A DNA stretch of 64,000 bases. Origin: Anaerocolumna sp. AGMB13020. Lineage in GTDB: Bacteria; Bacillota; Clostridia; Lachnospirales; Lachnospiraceae. Numbering within the stretch: the stretch's first letter is position 1; each line of letters starts with the position of its first letter. Below are positions 17,899-26,966 of the stretch, piece by piece. Location of the stretch: positions 2,808,001 to 2,872,000 of the forward strand of contig NZ_CP136910.1 in assembly GCF_033100115.1 (NCBI RefSeq), given 5' to 3'. Below the pieces are notes generated by a model that had not been told where the DNA came from, ran no database searches, and saw only the letters and a list, made by a program, of their open reading frames with translations. A program made the translations under genes and the position numbers.

Positions 17899-18627
17899 CT
17901 ATAGCACTCTGGCTAAAAAGGCTCTGGTTCTCTCATTCTTTGGCTGTATAAAGATATCACTTGGAGCACCTTCCTCTATCACATAACCACCGTCCATAAA
18001 GATCACCCTGTCTGCCACATCTCTTGCAAAACCCATTTCATGGGTTACCACTATCATGGTCATTCCTTCCCCTGCCAGCTGTTTCATAACCTCCAGGACA
18101 TCCCCCACCAGTTCCGGATCCAAAGCAGAAGTGGGTTCATCAAAAAGCAGAATCTCCGGTTTCATGGCCAGTGCCCTTGCAATGGCTACTCTTTGCTGCT
18201 GGCCTCCGGATAGCGCCGCCGGATAAGTATCTGCTTTACTTTCCATTCCAACTTTTCTTAGGAGTTCCATGGCCTGCTCCTTTGCCTCTTTTACCGGAAC
18301 CTTGTTTAGTTTCATGGGAGCATACATAATATTCTCCAGTGCTGTTTTTAACGGAAAGAGATTAAACCTCTGAAATACCATTCCCACCTGTTTGCGATAA
18401 CCGGTAACTTTCTTTCCAAGACAAGTGATATCCTCTCCCAGATACAGGATTTCTCCCCCTGTGGGTTGTTCCAGCAGATTGATGCAGCGCAGCAAGGTGC
18501 TCTTACCTGAACCGGAGGGACCGATAATAACCACTACTTCTCCCTTGCTCACCCTTACATTGACATCCCTTAATACCTCCAAATCAACAAAACATTTGGA
18601 TAGTTTCTTAATTTCAAGCAGTTCCAT
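17899..18627 (-). CDS. Amino acid ABC transporter ATPase (GlnQ family)
   Basis: A 242-residue ATPase: Walker [14 protein letters not shown] near residue 34, signature [17 protein letters not shown] near 140, Walker [17 protein letters not shown], and switch His in [15 protein letters not shown]. These are family-typical for polar amino acid uptake. It is the first gene of the operon; a perfect 38-base palindrome lies between its promoter region and its ribosome site AAGGAAGGTGATG. Confidence 0.92.
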   Translation of the reverse strand: MELLEIKKLSKCFVDLEVLRDVNVRVSKGEVVVIIGPSGSGKSTLLRCINLLEQPTGGEILYLGEDITCLGKKVTGYRKQVGMVFQRFNLFPLKTALENIMYAPMKLNKVPVKEAKEQAMELLRKVGMESKADTYPAALSGGQQQRVAIARALAMKPEILLFDEPTSALDPELVGDVLEVMKQLAGEGMTMIVVTHEMGFARDVADRVIFMDGGYVIEEGAPSDIFIQPKNERTRAFLARVL

Positions 18628-18656
18628 AACATCACCTTCCTTTTTTAAACAGAAAG

Positions 18657-18694
18657 AGGCAACGGAGCTTTTGTATACAAAAGCTCCGTTGCCT
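18657..18694 (-). promoter_or_regulatory. 38-base perfect palindrome in the amino acid transporter leader
   Basis: Nineteen-base arms, starting AGGCAACGGAGC and mirrored at the end as GCTCCGTTGCCT, meet at GTATAC. On the minus strand the hairpin is followed by CTTTCTGTTT, a weak U-tract, and then by the ribosome site of the ATPase gene. It could be an attenuating terminator or an unusually long operator. Confidence 0.6.
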
Positions 18695-18815
18695 AAGTCA
18701 GATCATAATTCTGTTATTATTGATTACTTATTTTTGTTAAATATTACTGTGATTCGTTTATTTCTATTAATAAGCTTGTTTCTTACTGATAGCTATGTAC
18801 TTTAGAAATGTACTT

Positions 18816-19433
18816 TTAAAAATTCTTACTGTTTACCAAATTGAATTTCTTCCGAATGATATCCGTTAAAATATCACAGGTGCCTTCCACTCCCAGCAGA
18901 CTGGAATCCAGCATTACATGTTTATAATCCTTATCCGCCATAGAATAACCGCAATAATATTTGTGATAGGACTCTCTTGCCTTATCCACGGAGGCAATCA
19001 TTTTCCTGGCTTCATCAGGTTTCATATCCAGTCTCTCCACGCAATTTGCCAGCCTTGCTTCATAAGGGGCATAAATAAATACATTGATAATATTCTTATG
19101 ATCCTTTAAGATATGGTCAGCACATCTGCCTACGATGATACAAGACTCCCGTTCAGCAAGATCGATGATTATCTTTCTTTGTACGGCGAAGATAGAATCC
19201 TGTATATTGGTTGTTCCCATACCCAGTGGATAATTCATGTTAAAAAAAGCTGATTTCGCACTTTCCTCCACATCACTGACGGTTGAAACCGGCAGATTCA
19301 GATTCTTTGAGGTCATCTCAACGATATCCCTGTCATAATATTCAATTCCCAGCTTCTCGCTGACTAAGCGGGCAATAGGTCTTCCGAGACTACCGAATTG
19401 CCTCGCAATGGTTATAACAAATTTTTCACTCAT
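18816..19433 (-). CDS. Cytidylate-kinase-like protein
   Basis: A 205-residue P-loop protein beginning SEKFVITIARQFGSLGRPIA; the Gly-rich FGSLGRPIARLVSEKL replaces a standard Walker A and YYDRDIVE follows. This is the pattern of the cytidylate kinase-like (Cytidylate_kin2) family common in Clostridia, whose substrate is mostly unknown. The IIVGRCADHILKDH segment and C-terminal helices fit the family. The start at 19433 is chosen by AAAGGAG nine bases upstream; the GTG at 19442 would sit on the ribosome site. It appears monocistronic. Confidence 0.8.
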   Translation of the reverse strand: MSEKFVITIARQFGSLGRPIARLVSEKLGIEYYDRDIVEMTSKNLNLPVSTVSDVEESAKSAFFNMNYPLGMGTTNIQDSIFAVQRKIIIDLAERESCIIVGRCADHILKDHKNIINVFIYAPYEARLANCVERLDMKPDEARKMIASVDKARESYHKYYCGYSMADKDYKHVMLDSSLLGVEGTCDILTDIIRKKFNLVNSKNF

Positions 19434-19731
19434 ACGGAACACTCCTTTCTTTTTAAGAGTCTCTTGAAGGAATTCATATTTTGTATATTCATTTTACGCT
19501 ACACTATAATGCTCAACAATGGCTGTTTATTCCAAACTTTTTGGTGGTTATTGTACTTTAAGTACAAAGAGCATTGGTTCTGTGTTGTGATAATTGAATT
19601 TACTGGGTTTTATTTTATTTCTAAGTCACTGGCAATACAATGGAATATATTGTATAATTTCTTCAAATACATCTTACCCAATTAAACGTAAAGCTATTTC
19701 ATAAGTATGAATGATTAGGAGAAAATAAGAT

Positions 19732-19926
19732 ATGTTAACCATAACAATATTGTTTTTTATTGGGTCTATAATAAGCCTCTTGGTGTGCATTTTTTCGATA
19801 GCGCTAAGAAAACGTATGTCGGAACATATGGCAGCCATTTTAATTCTTACCAGTATTTTTATGAGCATCATTTTCGGTATTATGTCTCTGACCTTTGGGT
19901 TTTTTGCACAGGATTACTTTAAATGA
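19732..19926 (+). CDS. Small two-segment membrane protein
   Basis: A 64-residue hydrophobic protein with two predicted membrane helices (roughly residues 3-24 and 33-58) joined by a short basic loop ALRKRMSEH. A ribosome site AGGAGA lies 9 bases before the ATG. No family was recognised. The gene stands alone between divergent neighbours. The clear ribosome site and helix pattern support it, but it could be spurious. Confidence 0.5.
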   Translation: MLTITILFFIGSIISLLVCIFSIALRKRMSEHMAAILILTSIFMSIIFGIMSLTFGFFAQDYFK

Positions 19927-20262
19927 ATTATTGGCAAAATGTATGCAGTCAACCGTTACGTACCTTTTTTCTCCTATGTAGTTATACCTGGATAAATAGG
20001 TAGATCTTTCATAATATCTTAGCATCCTGAATCTTGTTATACTGTTCTATAATGTATTGCTTCCGTTCCTCCTTTTCCATTTGCCTGTCCCTCCTGCTTC
20101 TACTTCTAATCATATAATTTATACATTTTTTACAAACTCCTTAATTAGCTGAATAAAAATAATATTGACAGTCACATTAAAGTGAATAATAATTATAAAA
20201 TCATTTTATTAAAATTCTTACTATAACTGTACTCTAAAATAAACTCATAAAGGGGAAAGTCT
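19927..20262. other. Spacer upstream of the PucR-type regulator
   Basis: A 336-base AT-rich gap. No gene is seen; it should hold the promoter of the plus-strand regulator, but no strong -35/-10 pair stands out. Confidence 0.3.
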
Positions 20263-21384
20263 ATGGGAACACAGATAACCGATTTATATGAAAGTGCGAA
20301 AGATAAATACTTTATGACCCTCCATAGCGGAGAAGCTGGCCTGACCAATCCGGTTTCGTGGGTATATCTGGCAGAGGATATACAGAACACAGCTTTTCTT
20401 AAAGGTGGTGAGCTGGTAATAACCACAGGACTTTTTATCCAGAGCGGAGTTAAGCTTTATGACTTTATTTGCTCTCTTATCACCTGCAATTGCAGCGGAA
20501 TTATTATCAACAACGGGAAATATCTAACACTGCCGGATCTTACCCCTGAGATTATTGAAATGTGCTCCCTTAATAAATTCCCGCTCTTTACCATGCCCTG
20601 GAAGGTTCATCTTATTGATATCATGCAGGATTACTGCAGTCTTCTTTTACATAACACACGCAGTACAGATCAGCTAAATGCTGCCTTTCAAGGCGCCTTG
20701 TATCAGACTCCCGTCCATGAAAATATACTTCTTACCTTAAATCAGTATGGCTTTCCCACACTGGCCGATTATAGGATCATCGTAATACAGAATCTAAAGA
20801 ATACCACCAGAGTCACCTTTTCCCTGAACCGTTTGAAATTAAAATACCATCTTTTTGAACATGAGCACCGGCAGATATTGATTTATCTTATCTCCAAGAC
20901 TCCTCCTTCTCTCCAGGAAATCACCGATTTACTCTTATTTTGCGGCAGTATAACTTTAGGTATCAGTAATGTTATTTCCTCCCTTACGGATATTGGCAGC
21001 TGTTATAAACGTGCCCGCTTTTCCCTTGCTGCAGCAGCTTTCTGGAATATTACCTCTATAAATTTTGATGAGCTGGGCTTTTTTCAGATACTTTTTAGTT
21101 CTTCCGATCCGGAAATGTTAAAATCCATTTATGAAAAGAACTTAGGAAGGCTGGAGCAGTTTGACACTGTCCATGACGCAGATTATATGAACACTTTACA
21201 GGTATTTCTGCTGTCAGACTGTAATCTGTTGGAGACCGCTTCAAAGCTGCATACCCATCGGAACACAGTAATTTACCGGATAAAGAAAATCAAAGAGCTG
21301 TTAGGTACGGAGCTTGATGCTGCCAACGTAAAATTCGACCTGCTGATGGCATTTTTTATCAGGGAGTATTTTTCCATCGGTTAA
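20263..21384 (+). CDS. PucR-family transcriptional regulator
   Basis: A 373-residue regulator. The N-terminal domain, with AGLTNPVSWVYLAEDIQ and GGELVITTG, is the PucR purine-catabolism-regulator-like sensor domain. The C-terminal helix-turn-helix reads NLLETASKLHTHRNTVIYRI, the standard PucR/CdaR DNA-binding helix. Such proteins often control nearby catabolic or uptake genes for amino acids, purines or GABA. The amino acid importer, aminotransferase and dehydrogenase on the opposite strand are reasonable targets, but this is inference. AAAGGGGAAAG lies before the ATG. Confidence 0.88.
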   Translation: MGTQITDLYESAKDKYFMTLHSGEAGLTNPVSWVYLAEDIQNTAFLKGGELVITTGLFIQSGVKLYDFICSLITCNCSGIIINNGKYLTLPDLTPEIIEMCSLNKFPLFTMPWKVHLIDIMQDYCSLLLHNTRSTDQLNAAFQGALYQTPVHENILLTLNQYGFPTLADYRIIVIQNLKNTTRVTFSLNRLKLKYHLFEHEHRQILIYLISKTPPSLQEITDLLLFCGSITLGISNVISSLTDIGSCYKRARFSLAAAAFWNITSINFDELGFFQILFSSSDPEMLKSIYEKNLGRLEQFDTVHDADYMNTLQVFLLSDCNLLETASKLHTHRNTVIYRIKKIKELLGTELDAANVKFDLLMAFFIREYFSIG

Positions 21385-21806
21385 CTGCTCAGGTAAATTT
21401 AAATCTGCGATTCCCCGGTTCAAATTCGGATTCACAAGATAGTGTACCTGATGAGGTAAAGAATGAAAAATACCGGGAAACTCTGATTCCACGTTGTAAT
21501 TTAATATTGTTTAACTTTTAAAATCCGAATAAATCTAGAATCATTTATCCTTTGATATATTCCTTAGCAACGGTTGGATTACTTCCATCTTTAAACCGGA
21601 GGAGATAACATATAATAACGCACCGGAAAACAAAAGTTTTCTGTCATATTATATGTAGTGAGATTAACTTATTTAAAATTTTTGAAGAGAATCGAAAACC
21701 AGAAGTGATAACTGCTATTATAGCAGAACCTAAGATGTTCAGTAGCTTTACTGAAGCTCCTGGAAAACTAAGAATACTTCAATATAAATTACAGGGAGGG
21801 AAGAGT
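21385..21806. other. Spacer upstream of the type VII effector operon
   Basis: A 422-base gap, AT-rich. An in-frame extension upstream of 21807 exists but lacks a ribosome site. No clear promoter or RNA structure was identified. Confidence 0.3.
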
Positions 21807-22166
21807 ATGCCTTGGGTAACAAAATACAATTATTATGCGGCAGCCAAAGCGGAAGCATATAAAAATCTGGAAACTTCACTCACAGACATTCGAAGAAAGA
21901 TAACAAATAACCTGTCAGATATAAATACTTATAAGAATAGGTTAAATGGGAAAGTCGGTTATATGGGAGGATTATCCGGTGATTATATCCGGCGTTACGA
22001 GATAAAACAGACTGATTATTTTAATCATTGCCAGCAAATAGTTACAAGCATTAATCATTTTGCGGAAGACCTAGAACAGGCAATATCACAATGTAGCAGT
22101 AAGAAAGCAGAGTGGAGCAGTAAAATTTACACAAGAGAATGGGAAGAAGATAGGGAGGTGCTGTAG
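21807..22166 (+). CDS. YwqH/DUF5082-like helical type VII secretion partner
   Basis: A 119-residue protein predicted as nearly all helix, with Tyr/Ala/Lys-rich N-terminus and heptad-like spacing. Its size, helical content and position as first gene before a WXG-type protein and a large effector match YwqH-like proteins that flank LXG-class type VII toxins in Bacillus and Clostridia. Such partners bind the effector's helical N-terminus and help its export. The start at 21807 is set by GGGAGGGAAGAGT. One base separates its stop from the next start. Family assignment is by context and shape, so moderate. Confidence 0.65.
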   Translation: MPWVTKYNYYAAAKAEAYKNLETSLTDIRRKITNNLSDINTYKNRLNGKVGYMGGLSGDYIRRYEIKQTDYFNHCQQIVTSINHFAEDLEQAISQCSSKKAEWSSKIYTREWEEDREVL

Positions 22167-22167
22167 T

Positions 22168-22461
22168 ATGTCTGAAATAAAAATACTGAAAAATGGGCCT
22201 GCCGATTATCAGGCTTGTATAACTAGGATTGAGGACAAATTTAAGGAACTCAATATTCTGGAAGCAAATTTAGTTAAAAAATTAGAAGGTAAGGACTGGC
22301 AGGGAATCACCCGTGACAAGTGTGAAACCATGTTGAATTTAACAATCGCATATAAGAAAAAGATAAAAGAAATATTGTATGAGATGAATCAGAAGGAGCA
22401 GGAACTACTGAAGAATGTGAATAATTTTACCACTAATTCCAATGCGGTAAAAGCATTATAG
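22168..22461 (+). CDS. WXG100-like small secretion partner (YwqI-like)
   Basis: A 97-residue helical hairpin protein. A Trp-x-Gly turn, KDWQG, lies at about residues 44-48 between two long helices, which is the hallmark of WXG100/ESX proteins. It probably forms a complex with the neighbouring helical proteins and the effector for type VII secretion. It is translationally coupled: the ribosome site lies within the end of the preceding gene. Confidence 0.7.
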   Translation: MSEIKILKNGPADYQACITRIEDKFKELNILEANLVKKLEGKDWQGITRDKCETMLNLTIAYKKKIKEILYEMNQKEQELLKNVNNFTTNSNAVKAL

Positions 22462-22471
22462 GAGGCATGCA

Positions 22472-23113
22472 ATGAATTATTATGAACTCTATGTATTAAA
22501 CACCGTTATTGACGGTGAAGATATTCATTCTGTAGACTCATTCTCTAATAAAAAAATGACTGGAATAGCAGTGGAAGTAATCAAAGATGCTTTAATAGAA
22601 AACGGTCTCTTGAAAGACTATAAAACGTTAACCCCCCAAGGAGTTTTGGTAATAAATAGAATAAAACAATTTAAGGAAGCAAAAAAATATGTTAGAATAC
22701 TTAATATGACAATTGGTTTTGTGAATGATGCACTAGGCATTCTGTTAAGATCAGACCCTAGTGGTAATTATTGGTTTTCTGTTATAAACATCAAAAAAAA
22801 TTTAGAGACCGTAACAAAAGCCTTCCCTGAATTTCTACTGCTAGATGGAAAAAGCAGTGCCAGTCATATTGATTTCCAGATCAGCCCTGAAAGCTTGCTG
22901 CAAAAATATGAAATCAACGCAAAAACCAGTTTTACCTTAAGTACGGAGATTCGATCCTTAAAAGAGGAAAATATGAAGGGATACAGCACAAAGGAGTTAT
23001 TTTTTGAGTCTGCAGGTAAAAAATATTGTTATGATTGTATTAATAATATACTGTATGAAAGAGACAGAAATACGTTAGTTGATTTGCTTCATAAAAGACT
23101 GGAGGTGGTTTAA
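22472..23113 (+). CDS. DUF5081-like protein of type VII effector loci
   Basis: A 213-residue soluble protein of mixed alpha/beta character with no signal peptide. Its N-terminus (NYYELYVLNTVIDGEDIHSV) and size resemble the DUF5081 proteins seen beside WXG100 genes in Clostridia and Listeria, which may be EspG-like chaperones; the assignment is from memory and context. It lies in the middle of the operon, with GGAGGCATGCA before its ATG, and its stop overlaps the next start as TAATG. Confidence 0.55.
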   Translation: MNYYELYVLNTVIDGEDIHSVDSFSNKKMTGIAVEVIKDALIENGLLKDYKTLTPQGVLVINRIKQFKEAKKYVRILNMTIGFVNDALGILLRSDPSGNYWFSVINIKKNLETVTKAFPEFLLLDGKSSASHIDFQISPESLLQKYEINAKTSFTLSTEIRSLKEENMKGYSTKELFFESAGKKYCYDCINNILYERDRNTLVDLLHKRLEVV

Positions 23114-23436
23114 TGCCGTTATCTACAGCCAAAATATCTGTTCGTGAAACGTCAATGGAGGAAATTGCACTTGAATTTAGCAAGTGTGCCGCCTGTGTGA
23201 AGGAGATCATTACAGAGTCTGAAAAAATGAAAAGTATTATGCAATATAATTATAGCGGAAGAGCATCCGCTGGTTTAAATGATTATTTTACTGTCTTAAA
23301 CCGGCATCTTGACATACTGCAGTTATGCTATGGGCAGCTGTCGGATTACACCACTATGGTTAAAGAGATAACTTTCATGATGGATAATTTTATTGGTAAA
23401 AACTTCTTTAACAACGGAAAAGGAGGTATCAAATGA
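23113..23436 (+). CDS. Second small helical WXG100-like protein
   Basis: A 107-residue protein with two helices around a turn YNYSGRASAGL near residue 52; the Tyr-Ser-Gly could stand in for Trp-x-Gly. Size and fold fit the WXG100 / LXG-associated helical proteins that act as targeting partners. It ends in KGGIK and overlaps the start of the large effector gene by four bases (ATGA), so the two are coupled. No function beyond that can be assigned. Confidence 0.6.
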   Translation: MPLSTAKISVRETSMEEIALEFSKCAACVKEIITESEKMKSIMQYNYSGRASAGLNDYFTVLNRHLDILQLCYGQLSDYTTMVKEITFMMDNFIGKNFFNNGKGGIK

Positions 23437-24974
23437 ACAAAGATTTCATATCCGACTATGAGGAATGGCTTTTTCATGAAAATGCCTGGAATTCCTATGA
23501 GGCCAAAGTAATAACTGCTGCTTCTTTCAGTGCATATAAATTGGCAGTTGAGGCAGCAAGGAAGATTTCTAGTAGCTCTTTAGACGGTATTTCGTCTCCG
23601 TATATCAGCGTTTTGGATTCTAAAATTGAAGCCTTGGAAGAGTCCAGAAAAAAACTTGGTGATTTCTGCAAAAACATTCATCTTGACGCAGAGAATCTTA
23701 TAGACGATGTATTTAACTATGGTGTTATGAAAACATTGACGGATGTTTATGCTTTAAATCCAAATGATATTACCTGCACCACGGGTGGCACGGAGTATAA
23801 ATTAAAAACAGCTATGGCAACCATAATGATTGACCCTGATTTAAAAGCCGACTTTTTAAAAAAAGCAGAAAAACTTGATAAAGATGAGGTGTCCGATGAT
23901 TTAAAGGCTGGTCTGATTGATGCAGTCAGCCGGTATTATGACGGTGATGTTACCCCTTATATGAGAAATGATGCGGCATATGACATAAAGAATTTTAAGG
24001 AAGATATCGGGCTGGTAATTGAATATTATGAGTATATGAAACCAAAAGATGCAAAAAACATGAACAATTTACTTTCTGGTCTGGCAAAGGATAAAAACAG
24101 TAAATATCAGGAAGATATCCGGAATATTAAATTTATTGCTTATACGGCTCAGGAACCTTATCGCTCTTTGTTTTTTAAATATGCCAAGGATTTAGAAATA
24201 GGTGATTATAATTATCACGAAAATAACAGTGATGGAAAAGAAATGGCACAGCATTATAGTGGAAAAAACAAAAAATTATATGTTCGTTTTTATCAAAAAG
24301 ACCCTTATAGTAAAAATAATGAAGGAAAGTATGATCCAAGAGGTGCTTATGCTACTTTCTTTCATGAAGTAGGCCATGCTATCGATGATTTGTCATTAGA
24401 TGATGATAAATTTTTGTTTATCACTAAAAACTACAATTACACAACAGTGAATGCAGACGGGCCCACCGTTTTACAGGCAGCTGAAAAAGATGTCAAAGCT
24501 AATATAAAGAAAAGTATATTAGAATACATAGAAGACAAAGGATATGAGGGTTATGGCATAGATGTTGATGAAATCGTAAAAAGTATAATGACCTACAATT
24601 TTTCAGGGTATGATAAAGAATTGGTTCAGTATGAAATATATGACGCCATAACCCAGGAGTATAAAAATAAATTTTCCATGTCTGGTACAAATGCAACTAT
24701 TTATTGTGGTATTTCAGATGTATACGGAGGATTCACTGACAACAAACTAAACGGTACTTATCATCACGATAACAGCAAAGAAGATGACACAACATATTGG
24801 AATAATCTGAAAGCGAATAATAAATATACCGGAAGTCAGGCAAAGGAATTATGGGCAGAAGTCTTTTCAAGGTATATGACATCAAATGAAGAATCGATAC
24901 GGGAATTAGAAGCTTATTTCCCGACTGCCATGCAGCTTATGAATAAGCAATTGATAGAATCAAAGGGGAGGTGA
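23433..24974 (+). CDS. Putative type VII-secreted zinc metalloprotease toxin
   Basis: A 513-residue protein. Residues 1-110 are helical and Ala/Ser-rich, as expected for a secretion-targeting domain, though shorter than a full LXG domain. There is no Sec signal. The C-terminal half holds a zinc-protease motif FFHEVGHAID with HExxH at residues 311-315, and a late AKELWAEVFSRYM whose Glu476 could be the third metal ligand (gluzincin type). Between them is a long insertion. The preceding small helical proteins and the following lipoprotein suggest an exported antibacterial or host-directed protease. No EssC or other secretion core gene is in the window. The protease call is strong, the target is unknown. 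Confidence 0.75.
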   Translation: MNKDFISDYEEWLFHENAWNSYEAKVITAASFSAYKLAVEAARKISSSSLDGISSPYISVLDSKIEALEESRKKLGDFCKNIHLDAENLIDDVFNYGVMKTLTDVYALNPNDITCTTGGTEYKLKTAMATIMIDPDLKADFLKKAEKLDKDEVSDDLKAGLIDAVSRYYDGDVTPYMRNDAAYDIKNFKEDIGLVIEYYEYMKPKDAKNMNNLLSGLAKDKNSKYQEDIRNIKFIAYTAQEPYRSLFFKYAKDLEIGDYNYHENNSDGKEMAQHYSGKNKKLYVRFYQKDPYSKNNEGKYDPRGAYATFFHEVGHAIDDLSLDDDKFLFITKNYNYTTVNADGPTVLQAAEKDVKANIKKSILEYIEDKGYEGYGIDVDEIVKSIMTYNFSGYDKELVQYEIYDAITQEYKNKFSMSGTNATIYCGISDVYGGFTDNKLNGTYHHDNSKEDDTTYWNNLKANNKYTGSQAKELWAEVFSRYMTSNEESIRELEAYFPTAMQLMNKQLIESKGR

Positions 24975-24981
24975 AATAATC

Positions 24982-25743
24982 ATGTATATTAAAAAAATTA
25001 TCTTGTTCACAGCTATTATGGGGGTGTTTCTGACCGGTTGTGCAACAGAAAAAACGAAAGGAGAAGAAAACGTGGAAAGTATACAAAATTCACGGGATGA
25101 AGCAGCTAATACACCGTTAGCAACAAAAGCTTTCATACTTGAAACATTTCAACTTACAGAAGAAGATATCGAAAAATATGGCCTAGAGGAATTAATTTCA
25201 TATTTTCAATTGACAGAGGAATATTTCCTGCAGGTAAAACAAAATTTGAAAGACTTATCTTATATAACCATTGATTTAAAAAGATTACAAGAACAAATGG
25301 TAAAAGAAAAGACGGAAGAAAAATATGACTTCTCCTACTTAATAAATGCAGAGAAATTCTCAGGGGAATTTCCAGATATGGCAACGATACGTTATTTGAC
25401 TGTTTCGGACCAGCAAGGCACCGGAGGGACCTCTTTTGTAATAGACTTTGGTAAGGAACTGATTTATGATTCCTATTATTCGGCTAATCTTTATAGTGAC
25501 ATCCGAAGAGCTGATAAAGAAACTGTATTAAAAGAGGAGCAAAAAAATGACATAATTAAGGCTCTGGAAGAAGCAGAAATCTGGAAGTGGGACTATATGT
25601 ATTCAGATAACAGTGAACCCGGGATGGCAAGCTGGTGGCATCTAGGTGCAGAGTTTGAAGACGGTACAATTGTATCCTTTAATGGTGCGGGAATAGTTCC
25701 TGACAATTATAGTATATTGGAAAAAGTATTATATAATCGTTAA
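24982..25743 (+). CDS. Lipoprotein, candidate immunity protein for the metalloprotease
   Basis: A 253-residue protein with a short signal peptide ending in FLTGC (Cys20), so it should be anchored outside the membrane. An acidic, Lys/Glu-rich domain follows; no known fold was recognised. It begins 7 bases after the protease gene and is the last gene of the operon, the usual place of an immunity gene. A surface lipoprotein would fit protection against a protease that acts outside the cell. Weak hairpins follow downstream. It could instead be a lipoprotein unrelated to immunity. Confidence 0.6.
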   Translation: MYIKKIILFTAIMGVFLTGCATEKTKGEENVESIQNSRDEAANTPLATKAFILETFQLTEEDIEKYGLEELISYFQLTEEYFLQVKQNLKDLSYITIDLKRLQEQMVKEKTEEKYDFSYLINAEKFSGEFPDMATIRYLTVSDQQGTGGTSFVIDFGKELIYDSYYSANLYSDIRRADKETVLKEEQKNDIIKALEEAEIWKWDYMYSDNSEPGMASWWHLGAEFEDGTIVSFNGAGIVPDNYSILEKVLYNR

Positions 25744-25777
25744 TAATTACAGCAGCACAAGACATTAATAAACAGGG

Positions 25778-25919
25778 GCTTCCGTGAACAAACGGAAGCA
25801 AAATGAAAAAGGTATACTCTATGATAAATAGGAGCTGCCTTCCTATACAGAGAAAAATATATCAGCAAAAAGTTCATTTTAACCCGCAGAACCCTATTTT
25901 CAGTACGGTTCTGCGGGTT
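25778..25919. terminator. Two hairpins between convergent genes
   Basis: GCTTCCG/CGGAAGC form a 7-bp stem at 25778-25799, and AACCCGCAGAACC pairs with GGTTCTGCGGGTT at 25881-25919 in a perfect 13-bp stem. Neither has a long T-run, but their position between convergent stops supports termination or mRNA-end protection. Confidence 0.5.
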
Positions 25920-25930
25920 GTCCGTTATTG

Positions 25931-26755
25931 CTAAGATTTTCGAAATCCCGTTTGCTCCATATATCCAAAAGCGCTTCCTATAAAGCCCCCTTCTTTGATG
26001 AACCTCTTAATATTTCTCTGTAAGGATGTCTCTTCCGGCAATTCCTCTAAAGGTAAGTCAAAATTCTTAAACACCCATTCCCTATAAGAGTTATCTTCCT
26101 TGTTCCACTCCTCAATGGTGTAATCCGCCTGAAACTGAAGAATTCTGGATTCCCGAGGTAGTACCTCCTTTAACCCCGGTGAGAGCATCCAGGAATCACA
26201 GATAAAATAACGGTACTTAAAATCCGGATAGTATTTAGCGAAGAAGTTAAGCGCCTGTTCATAAGAATTCAGACAATTTTCTCTGGTTATCCTGGCATCA
26301 GAAGGTATGTGCACACTGATTACTCGCTCCCCTTTCCAGTTCTCCATTTCAAATTCCAGTTCTCCCAAGCGGAACTCCTCCATGGATATCTGTCTGGGCG
26401 TCCACCATTCCCTATCAAAACCATAGGTATGATAGCTGACCAGATGCTCCCCTACAAATCTGGAAAAGCATTGAAAGGTATCAAAAAATATTTTCTGACC
26501 GATTCCTTTCTCTTCATAGAGCTTATAGGTATTAAGTCCGGTTACCAACTGTAGTGTCAGCATTTTTAAACCTTTATCATCTTTTCCCAAAGCCTTCTTT
26601 AATTCTTCCAGGGTCCTCTCCCATTCCCTACGATCGTATAACTTATCAGAATTTTCCTTTAACGCAGAATAATCCTGTTCTTTGTAAATCCTTAGAACGG
26701 TTTCCGTTACTTCCTCTGGCAGATTGATACCCATGCAAAGTTCCTTTAACGTCAT
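25931..26755 (-). CDS. Acyltransferase-domain (GNAT-like) protein
   Basis: A 274-residue protein with a helical N-terminal half and a C-terminal half containing VISVHIPSDARITRENCLNS, YPDFKYRYFICDSWMLSPGL and SRILQFQADY. This two-domain pattern is that of the Firmicute acyltransferase-domain family (NAT_N plus GNAT_C). Members are thought to move acyl groups but the substrate is not known. The start at 26755 is chosen because of AGGAGATTCTAT; the longer frame has no ribosome site. It is alone on its strand. Confidence 0.7.
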   Translation of the reverse strand: MTLKELCMGINLPEEVTETVLRIYKEQDYSALKENSDKLYDRREWERTLEELKKALGKDDKGLKMLTLQLVTGLNTYKLYEEKGIGQKIFFDTFQCFSRFVGEHLVSYHTYGFDREWWTPRQISMEEFRLGELEFEMENWKGERVISVHIPSDARITRENCLNSYEQALNFFAKYYPDFKYRYFICDSWMLSPGLKEVLPRESRILQFQADYTIEEWNKEDNSYREWVFKNFDLPLEELPEETSLQRNIKRFIKEGGFIGSAFGYMEQTGFRKS

Positions 26756-26966
26756 ATAGAATCTCCTATTCCCCAATAATTTGGTCTCAGTATAACATGT
26801 ACCCAATCACACTTTCAACCGTATTAAAAAAGAAGGCAAAGCAGTGTTTTCTACTCCTCTTTCTATGATATCCAAATGGTATTGAAAAGCTTCCTTGAAT
26901 ATATTACTATAGGAATATACTTACGAAATATTCCATTTGTAAGAGTGGTTTACAGGGGGTACCAAT

